From contig CAYGUI010000046.1 of NCBI GenBank assembly GCA_964353115.1, forward strand, positions 1-10,141: a stretch of 10,141 nucleotides of DNA. Direction: 5' to 3'. The position numbers and the translations under genes were made by a program. The notes below the pieces were generated by a model that saw nothing but the letters and a program-made list of their open reading frames with translations, made no database searches and had not been told where the DNA came from. The DNA comes from CAYGUI01 sp964353115. GTDB taxonomy: Bacteria; Pseudomonadota; Gammaproteobacteria; JAGOUU01. Shown here piece after piece: positions 5,493 to 10,141 of the stretch; positions within the stretch are counted from its first letter, which is position 1, and the number at the start of each line of letters is the position of its first letter.

Positions 5493-5512
5493 ATCCCCGC
5501 CTACGCGGGGAT
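5493..5512. repeat. GC hairpin repeat between rmuC and the TetR gene
   Basis: ATCCCCGC (5493-5500) and GCGGGGAT (5505-5512) form a perfect 8-bp stem with CTAC loop. It is the second copy of the element at 2969-2988, in the same orientation and again followed by AACA. It starts one base after the rmuC stop codon and ends nine bases before the TetR stop, so it sits exactly between convergent genes. It may serve as a bidirectional 3' hairpin, although neither side has a good T-run for intrinsic termination. Confidence 0.85.
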
Positions 5513-5521
5513 AACAGTATA

Positions 5522-6118
5522 TTAAGCGAAAGCTTCTTCTTTAGATTTTTGTGCAACTTTTTGGATCCAAGACTTAAGATTTTCACTAATTTTGTGAGCG
5601 TAAGACAAATCTTTATAAGTATTAGTAAGTAAGCACATTCCTTGAATGTTAGAAACTAATTGTAAAGCAAAATCATTCGCTTTATTTTTATCCCAACCAA
5701 AAGATTCAAATTGTTTCTCAGCCCATTCAATCTGAGTTTTTAATAAATTAGAAGCAATTTCAGCAAGGTTACCACCTTGTTTCGCCAACTCTTGGCATAA
5801 GCTACCAACTGGGCAACCATATTGTACTGTAGTGTTCATTTCATCCAATTCATATTGAACTAAATTAAATAAACGAGAAGCGGCATTAGGATCATTTTCC
5901 CAATTAGCAAGTCTTTCATTAAGCTCTGCGGCTCTACTAGAAATAACTGCTTCACCAATCGCTTCTTTAGTTTTGAAATAATAATATACATTCCCTAATG
6001 GAACGTCTGCTTCTTGAGCTATATCTGCTAAAGTTGTGAAATTGAAACCTTTTTTATGCATTAACAACTTAGCTGATTGAATTAAACGCTGTCTTTTATT
6101 GCTATCTTTCCTTGGCAT
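5522..6118 (-). CDS. TetR/AcrR family transcriptional regulator
   Basis: This is a ligand-responsive repressor-type DNA-binding protein of 198 residues, normal for the family. The N-terminal helix-turn-helix spans about 28-50, with TTLADIAQEADVPLGNVYYY followed by the signature FKTKEAI. The C-terminal half is the helical ligand and dimer domain. It contains YGCPVGSLCQELAKQGG at 100-116, a GCP-type motif seen in TetR regulators of the NemR/AcuR kind, with Cys102 and Cys108 close together and Cys162 further on. A thiol-reactive ligand is therefore conceivable, but this is inference. The ATG at 6118 is preceded by AAAGG. It is divergent from the L,D-transpeptidase gene across 210 bp, so autoregulation and control of that neighbour are possible, although TetR proteins often act on distant targets too. 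The inducer is unknown. Confidence 0.92.
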   Translation of the reverse strand: MPRKDSNKRQRLIQSAKLLMHKKGFNFTTLADIAQEADVPLGNVYYYFKTKEAIGEAVISSRAAELNERLANWENDPNAASRLFNLVQYELDEMNTTVQYGCPVGSLCQELAKQGGNLAEIASNLLKTQIEWAEKQFESFGWDKNKANDFALQLVSNIQGMCLLTNTYKDLSYAHKISENLKSWIQKVAQKSKEEAFA

Positions 6119-6155
6119 TGATTTACCTTTATGTCTTTGCTTTTTTGCTTAAAAT

Positions 6156-6180
6156 GCTGCTTACGTATTTAACTAGCAGC
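6156..6180. promoter_or_regulatory. Inverted repeat GCTGCT-N13-AGCAGC upstream of the TetR gene
   Basis: GCTGCT at 6156-6161 and AGCAGC at 6175-6180 are perfect 6-bp arms around 13 bases. The site lies 38 bp upstream of the TetR start and downstream of its possible promoter, where an autoregulatory operator would be expected. It could equally be a leader hairpin. The GC-rich arms stand out in very AT-rich DNA, but one copy is weak evidence. Confidence 0.35.
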
Positions 6181-6207
6181 CCCAATTAATAGCAAGTATG
6201 TTAAACG

Positions 6208-6236
6208 ATATAATATCAAATGTCTATAAAAATCAA
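6208..6236 (-). promoter_or_regulatory. Possible promoter of the TetR gene
   Basis: On the minus strand TTGATT (6236-6231) and TTATAT (6213-6208) are 17 bp apart, about 90 bp before the TetR start. The -10 region overlaps the small palindrome GATATAATATC (6207-6217). The hexamers are moderate matches in AT-rich DNA, so confidence is low. Confidence 0.3.
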
Positions 6237-6263
6237 TAAATTTTAGAAAAAACACTTTTTTTA

Positions 6264-6291
6264 TTTACAATAAAAAATCTTGGGCTATACT
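6264..6291 (+). promoter_or_regulatory. Predicted sigma-70 promoter of the L,D-transpeptidase gene
   Basis: TTTACA (6264-6269) and TATACT (6286-6291) are 16 bp apart. Transcription would start near 6298, giving a leader of about 30 nt with AGG at 6320-6322, six bases before the ATG. The remainder of the 210-bp divergent spacer holds the inverted repeat at 6156-6180 and no open frame worth calling. Confidence 0.5.
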
Positions 6292-6328
6292 TAGTAATAT
6301 AGAGTACTAAAAACCTAATAGGTATAAT

Positions 6329-7258
6329 ATGAAGTCATTAATTAAATTAATTGTTATTTACCAAGCAGTTACTCTCCCATGTGTAGCATTGGCTGAAAAA
6401 TACTCAGTCCAAAGAGGATCTAATGTAATCGGTAAAATTAAAGAAATAAAAGCTCCTATGGGATATGACTTATTTAGGATAGGACATAAATATAGCATTG
6501 GTTTCCATGAAATGCATGAAGCCAATCCTGGTATCAATCCATGGCACCCTGGCAGGAAAGAAATTGTTTTACCAATGAAATATGTTTTACCAAAACATGA
6601 TAGAAGTATAAATGATATCGTAATTAATTTACCCGAACTTAGATTATATTATTTTCCAAAAAATTCTAATACTGTTTATACCTACCCGCTCGGTATAGGA
6701 AAGGCTTCATTTCCGACCCCAGAAGCAGTAAATGCCAGAATTACTACAAAACGTAAGAATCCTACTTGGACTGTTCCAGCATCAGTAAAAAAAGAATGGA
6801 AAAGAAAAGGTCAAAAAATAGTTGATAGAGTAGAAGCCGGCCCGCAAAACCCTCTTGGTGATTATGCAATGAATTTAAGTGTTCATGGCTATTTAATACA
6901 TGGTACCAATGATCCAATCGGTGTTGGGCTTAGAATTAGTCATGGTTGTATAAGAATGTATCCTGAAGATATTAAATCTCTATTCAACATGGTATCAATT
7001 GGTACAACTGTACATATTAAAAATGACATTTATAAAGTTGGTCGTGATGATAATGGAGATTTATATTTAGAAGCTCATAGACCACTTAGTGAAGATAAAT
7101 ACGATAAACCACGTGAAATTGCAGAATTAAAAAGCATGATTAAAAATTCATATGGTGATTACAATGTAAACTGGGAAAAAGTTAATTATACAATAGATCA
7201 TCCAACAGGTATTCCAGTAAAAATTGGTAATAAATCTTGGTTCAGCTCAAGAAATTAG
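6329..7258 (+). CDS. L,D-transpeptidase (ErfK/YbiS/YcfS/YnhG family), secreted
   Basis: The protein is a periplasmic enzyme that uses an active-site cysteine to attack the L,D bond of peptidoglycan stem tetrapeptides, forming 3-3 crosslinks or attaching a lipoprotein. Residues 1-22 form a signal peptide (MKSLIKLIVI... ending in ALA before Glu23). There is no proper lipobox, since Pro17 precedes Cys18. A LysM-like segment follows (about 45-88, including NPGINPWHPG at 66-75 and KEIVLP at 77-82). The YkuD catalytic domain spans about 96-232, with IHGT at 190-193 and SHGCIRM at 204-210, where Cys207 is the nucleophile and His205 its partner. A C-terminal extension of about 75 residues completes the 309, close to the E. 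coli homologues. It stands divergent from a TetR gene and 14 bp upstream of mutM, so mutM may be read from its transcript. Whether it crosslinks or anchors a lipoprotein cannot be told. Confidence 0.94.
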   Translation: MKSLIKLIVIYQAVTLPCVALAEKYSVQRGSNVIGKIKEIKAPMGYDLFRIGHKYSIGFHEMHEANPGINPWHPGRKEIVLPMKYVLPKHDRSINDIVINLPELRLYYFPKNSNTVYTYPLGIGKASFPTPEAVNARITTKRKNPTWTVPASVKKEWKRKGQKIVDRVEAGPQNPLGDYAMNLSVHGYLIHGTNDPIGVGLRISHGCIRMYPEDIKSLFNMVSIGTTVHIKNDIYKVGRDDNGDLYLEAHRPLSEDKYDKPREIAELKSMIKNSYGDYNVNWEKVNYTIDHPTGIPVKIGNKSWFSSRN

Positions 7259-7272
7259 GCTAAAATGGGCTC

Positions 7273-8094
7273 ATGCCTGAATTACCAGAAGTTGAGACCA
7301 CTTGTCGTGGAATCTCACAACATATTTTAAATAATGAAATTGCAAGCGTATTAATTCGTAATGACAAAATGCGCTTGCCAACTCCTCTGTATTTAACAGA
7401 AATTCTTAATAAGAAAAAAATAATAAATATCTCTCGTCGAGCCAAATATATTTTAATAAAATTTGATCATGGTACTTTGATATTACACTTGGGAATGTCA
7501 GGGACTTTGCGCGTTATAGATACTAAAGAAGAATTTAAAAAGCACGATCATTTTATTATAAATTTTACTGACAATAATTCTTTACGGCTTAATGATCCAC
7601 GCAGATTTGGTCTTGTTGACTGGGTTGACGAGCAAAATAATTTATTTAGCCATAAAATGCTAGCTAAATTAGGTCCTGAGCCACTAACCGCTGATTTTAC
7701 AGCTGAATATTTAGAAAATAAATTAAAAGATAAAAATACAGCAATAAAGCTATTTATTATGAATCCGCAAATAGTAGTTGGTGTTGGCAATATTTACGCT
7801 AATGAAGCGCTATTTTTAAGCAAAATTAACCCTACTCGCCCAGCAAAAAGTTTATCTATTTTAGAAATAAACGAATTAGTAAAAAATATAAAATTAGTAC
7901 TTAAAGCTGGAATTAAAGCTGGCGGCACGACTTTGCGTGATTTTGCGAATGCTGATGGCAAGCCTGGATATTTTCAACAGCAGCTACGAGTATATGGCCG
8001 TGAGAATCAGCCTTGTGTAATTTGCAATACCGTTTTAACTTCTATTCGCCAGGGTCAGCGCGCTACTGTTTTTTGTGCTCAGTGCCAAACGTAA
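7273..8094 (+). CDS. mutM: Formamidopyrimidine-DNA glycosylase (Fpg/MutM)
   Basis: This bifunctional glycosylase/AP lyase removes 8-oxoguanine and formamidopyrimidines in base-excision repair. The N-terminus MPELPEVETTCRGI fixes the start: Pro2 becomes the catalytic N-terminal proline and Glu3 is the general acid. Other family residues are Lys58 (SRRAKYILIKF), the intercalating set Met75 and DPRRFG at 108-113, VGNIYANEALF at 171-181, and the C-terminal zinc finger with Cys248, Cys251, Cys268 and Cys271. The length of 273 residues is standard (E. coli 269). The ribosome-binding site is poor, so translation may be coupled to the L,D-transpeptidase gene ending 14 bp upstream. Its last 32 bp overlap the end of convergent coaD. 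The mutM/coaD convergent arrangement is also found in E. coli, where mutM directly follows rpmG. Confidence 0.97.
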   Translation: MPELPEVETTCRGISQHILNNEIASVLIRNDKMRLPTPLYLTEILNKKKIINISRRAKYILIKFDHGTLILHLGMSGTLRVIDTKEEFKKHDHFIINFTDNNSLRLNDPRRFGLVDWVDEQNNLFSHKMLAKLGPEPLTADFTAEYLENKLKDKNTAIKLFIMNPQIVVGVGNIYANEALFLSKINPTRPAKSLSILEINELVKNIKLVLKAGIKAGGTTLRDFANADGKPGYFQQQLRVYGRENQPCVICNTVLTSIRQGQRATVFCAQCQT

Positions 8095-8539
8095 CATTAC
8101 TAGGCACAAAGGCACTAATATCACCCCCAAGCTTCGCGATTTCACGCACTAGAGTTGAAGAAATAAAGGAATATTGTTCAGCCGGAGTTAAAAATACCGT
8201 TTCAAAATCAGAGTACATATTACGATTCATAGTTGCCAGCTGAAATTCATATTCAAAATCTGAAACAGCGCGCAGACCACGAACCACAGCACTCGCTTCT
8301 TCTTTTTTTACTAAATCAACTAATAAGCCTGAGAAGCCAATAATACGTATATTTTTGATATTACTAAGAGCCTCTGTGCATTGCAGTACTCGCTTATCTA
8401 AATCAAATAATGGCGTCTTTTGCGAGCCTTGCGCTACTGCCACAATAATTTCATCAAATAATTTACTAGCCCGTTTTATTAAGTCCATATGTCCTAATGT
8501 AATAGGATCAAAGGTCCCCGGAAATATTGCTTTTCTCAT
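8063..8539 (-). CDS. coaD: Phosphopantetheine adenylyltransferase
   Basis: CoaD transfers AMP from ATP to 4'-phosphopantetheine, giving dephospho-CoA, the penultimate step of coenzyme A synthesis in the cytosol. With the start at 8539 the protein has 158 residues, against 159 in E. coli, and begins in the family manner (MRKAIFPGTFDPITLGHMDLI). The nucleotidyltransferase T/HxGH motif is TLGH at 14-17, RGLRAVSDFEYEFQLATMNR is at 87-106, and the ATP-binding ISSTLVRE is at 126-133. An upstream in-frame ATG at 8560 would add seven residues but has no Shine-Dalgarno sequence, whereas 8539 has GGTGG just upstream (8548-8544). The start lies inside the 3' end of sbcB (32-bp overlap), implying co-transcription and translational coupling. 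The 3' end overlaps mutM on the other strand. Confidence 0.96.
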   Translation of the reverse strand: MRKAIFPGTFDPITLGHMDLIKRASKLFDEIIVAVAQGSQKTPLFDLDKRVLQCTEALSNIKNIRIIGFSGLLVDLVKKEEASAVVRGLRAVSDFEYEFQLATMNRNMYSDFETVFLTPAEQYSFISSTLVREIAKLGGDISAFVPSNVTFGTEHKKQ

Positions 8540-9956
8540 ATACCCACCGCTGTAACTCATCTAAAATGTTAGAAGCTCGATTATCACCCTGATATTCTAA
8601 CTTAAGTTTAGCTATTTGACTACTAAATTTATCTGCAGTAATACTTGATAACTCTTCACTACCCAACCGCATATCACAATAACTATGCCATTTTTGCTGC
8701 TCATCTTTATCCAAGGTGTCATAAAAATTCCGAGCTCGCAGGCGAAATATTAATTCTGGCATTCGCTCATCAGTAAATTTTTTCTCAAAATCTTTAAATT
8801 TTGCTGCACCATCTTTATGAAAAAAACCTAATAAAGCTCTATCATCATTATGCAAAAAGCTATCATATAATTTATGCTCAGGATCATGAGATTCAGGAAA
8901 AACATTAGCTTTATATAAATTTTCTAGCTTTTTATTTAGCTCATTATTTTTTAAAATTTTATCCAAATAATGCTCAGCTATAACAAAATCGAAATCAATT
9001 CTTGCTAATATTTCATCTGATAATACATTTATTGGCGCAATAGCTGGTGATTTATTAACATGAATTTCTTTTAGTGCTATGCGAATTTTGCTGAGATTTT
9101 TCCCCTGCCAAATATCTAAAATTTCTTGATAAGATAACTTTAATAGATTTTCTGGCGAATAACGCAAATCGTAACAAATTACTGCATTGCTATTTTTAGG
9201 GTGCATAACCAGCGGAACAATAATACTAGTACAAAAATATTCTGAAGCAAACATACGAGAAGTATGGACTATTGGCTTGCCCATATTTTGCTGTAAAAAT
9301 TCCAATGCCAATTTTTTATTACGCATTTTAAATAAATACGCAAATAATTTTTCTTGCTTTTCTTTTATTAGTTTTGCAACTGCTATAGTGGCATAAACAT
9401 CTGATAAGGCATCATGCGCACTTTCATGAGTAATATTATTAGCCTTAGTTAAGTTTTCTAATTTAAAGCTCACTTTACCATCAATTTGAGGCCAGTTAAT
9501 ACCACCCGGGCGCAGTGCACAGGTCATTCGTACTAAATCGATAATATCCCAGCGAGAATTGCCGTTTTGCCACTCAGTGGCATAAGGATCATGAATATTA
9601 CGGTAAAATAAATTACGAGTAAATTCATCATCAAAACGTAAAGAATTAAAGCCCAAGCGACAAGTACCAGGCTCCGCGAATTCTTTTAATACTTTTTTAC
9701 AAAACTCATATTCATTCACGCCTTTACTATTTGCTATTTGCGGAGTTATGCCGGTAATTAAACAAGCTTCTGGTTGCGGTAATATCTCGGGAGATAATTT
9801 GCAGTAAAAACTCAACGGCTTATCAATAATATTAAAGTCTTGATCGACCCTTATACCAGCAAATTGCAAAATACGATCACGACGTGGATCAATTCCAGTT
9901 GTCTCATAATCGTAAAAAAAATAAGAAAATTTATTATTAGCCTTATTGTTGCTCAC
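8508..9956 (-). CDS. sbcB: Exodeoxyribonuclease I (3'-5' ssDNA exonuclease)
   Basis: Exonuclease I degrades single-stranded DNA from the 3' end during mismatch repair and recombination. The DEDDh catalytic set is present at positions matching E. coli: Asp16 and Glu18 (FFYDYETTG), Asp109 (SLRFDDEFTRN), and His181 and Asp186 (SAHDALSDVYATIA). Strings such as ACLITGITPQ (64-73), FYRNIHDPYA (117-126) and ALRPGGINWP (147-156) match the E. coli enzyme well. The rest forms the SH3-like and C-terminal helical domains that clamp ssDNA, including LRARNFYDTL. The length of 482 residues is close to 475 in E. coli. The start is GTG at 9956, with GAGAG eight bases upstream; there is no in-frame ATG near the N-terminus. 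It overlaps coaD downstream by 32 bp. A short open frame upstream ends at 9943 and overlaps its start by 14 bp. Confidence 0.96.
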   Translation of the reverse strand: MSNNKANNKFSYFFYDYETTGIDPRRDRILQFAGIRVDQDFNIIDKPLSFYCKLSPEILPQPEACLITGITPQIANSKGVNEYEFCKKVLKEFAEPGTCRLGFNSLRFDDEFTRNLFYRNIHDPYATEWQNGNSRWDIIDLVRMTCALRPGGINWPQIDGKVSFKLENLTKANNITHESAHDALSDVYATIAVAKLIKEKQEKLFAYLFKMRNKKLALEFLQQNMGKPIVHTSRMFASEYFCTSIIVPLVMHPKNSNAVICYDLRYSPENLLKLSYQEILDIWQGKNLSKIRIALKEIHVNKSPAIAPINVLSDEILARIDFDFVIAEHYLDKILKNNELNKKLENLYKANVFPESHDPEHKLYDSFLHNDDRALLGFFHKDGAAKFKDFEKKFTDERMPELIFRLRARNFYDTLDKDEQQKWHSYCDMRLGSEELSSITADKFSSQIAKLKLEYQGDNRASNILDELQRWVYEKSNISGDL

Positions 9957-10080
9957 AAAGCATACTCTCTAATTTTTGATTTTCAATAAAATCCTGATAA
10001 TTATTTTTATAATAATTTTCTAGGATTGGAAAAAATGGATGTTCGGATATGCTAGCATAAATTTTGCTTAAATTTAGATC
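9943..10080 (-). pseudogene. Short start-less open frame overlapping the sbcB start; possible gene remnant
   Basis: After an in-frame stop at 10083-10081, 45 codons stay open on the minus strand and end in TAA at 9945-9943, overlapping the sbcB GTG by 14 bp. The translation includes SISEHPFFPILENYYKNNY and ends KLESMLCEQQ, which looks more protein-like than its AT-rich surroundings. There is no ATG, GTG or TTG except an ATG seven codons before the stop. It could be the decayed 3' end of a gene once coupled to sbcB, or chance. The rest of 9957-10141 is AT-rich with nothing I can call. Confidence 0.25.
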
Positions 10081-10141
10081 TTATATATAAAAAAAATATA
10101 AATAATCTTTAAAATAATCAGCAATGTATAAAATAAAATAA

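Noticed and set aside
6328..6394. Lipoprotein signal in the L,D-transpeptidase
   Set aside because: Cys18 is preceded by Thr-Leu-Pro, which does not fit a lipobox, whereas ALA before Glu23 fits signal peptidase I.
8070..8140. Bidirectional terminator from the GTGCC/GGCAC repeats at the mutM and coaD ends
   Set aside because: The arms are only five to six bases with long loops and no T-runs, and they lie inside coding sequence.
8013..8243. 76-codon plus-strand open frame over the mutM/coaD junction
   Set aside because: It is out of frame with mutM and antisense to coaD, both confidently assigned; the composition is not convincing.
8540..8560. Seven-residue N-terminal extension of CoaD from ATG 8560
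   Set aside because: There is no ribosome-binding site, and the family starts directly before the AIFPGTFDP segment, matching ATG 8539.

Overview
The window reads as chromosomal DNA of an AT-rich gammaproteobacterium, plausibly a host-associated one of the Legionellales/Coxiella type. This is an inference from gene content and gene order; I have no taxonomic search. The support is a dut-algC pair next to a divergent rpmB-rpmG pair, a mutM/coaD convergent pair, gammaproteobacterial-type TtcA and exonuclease I, a tRNA gene with an encoded CCA end, strong A/T third-base preference, and short GC-rich hairpin repeats scattered between genes.

Layout from left to right. (1) 1-401: tandem 18-bp repeats and a GC hairpin repeat run straight into the C-terminal two thirds of a GNAT acetyltransferase, probably a 5'-damaged gene. 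(2) 406-528, minus strand: tRNA-Lys(UUU) with its own consensus promoter. (3) 535-2397, minus strand: dut then algC, 6 nt apart (dUTP hydrolysis; phosphomannomutase/phosphoglucomutase). (4) 2463-2958, plus strand: promoter and rpmB-rpmG, with an L33 that is longer than usual. (5) 2969-3795: hairpin repeat, then ttcA (tRNA 2-thiocytidine-32 synthesis) whose last codons come from a second repeat type. (6) 3797-4303, minus strand: an unrecognised 168-aa protein with a very good promoter, divergent from rmuC (4395-5492, plus strand). (7) 5493-5512: another hairpin repeat between the convergent rmuC and a TetR-family regulator (5522-6118, minus strand). (8) 6329-7258, plus strand: a secreted L,D-transpeptidase divergent from the regulator, followed 14 nt later by mutM (7273-8094). 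(9) 8063-9956, minus strand: sbcB then coaD, overlapping each other, with the coaD 3' end also overlapping mutM. (10) 9957-10141: AT-rich DNA with only a short start-less open frame.

Most genes are housekeeping: nucleotide-pool hygiene (dut), oxidised-base repair (mutM), single-strand exonuclease (sbcB), a recombination-associated nuclease-like protein (rmuC), ribosomal proteins, tRNA modification, CoA synthesis, and envelope building (algC, L,D-transpeptidase). Compared with the E. coli order (dut-coaBC-radC-rpmB-rpmG-mutM, with coaD convergent), coaBC and radC are absent between dut and rpmB, and about 4.3 kb has been placed between rpmG and mutM.

I see no CRISPR array, transposase, phage gene or recognisable defence cassette, and no clear new multi-gene system. 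The most interesting material is the dispersed hairpin repeats, which touch coding ends and may supply Shine-Dalgarno sequences and C-terminal codons, and the unrecognised gene at 3797-4303 with a palindrome over its translation start.
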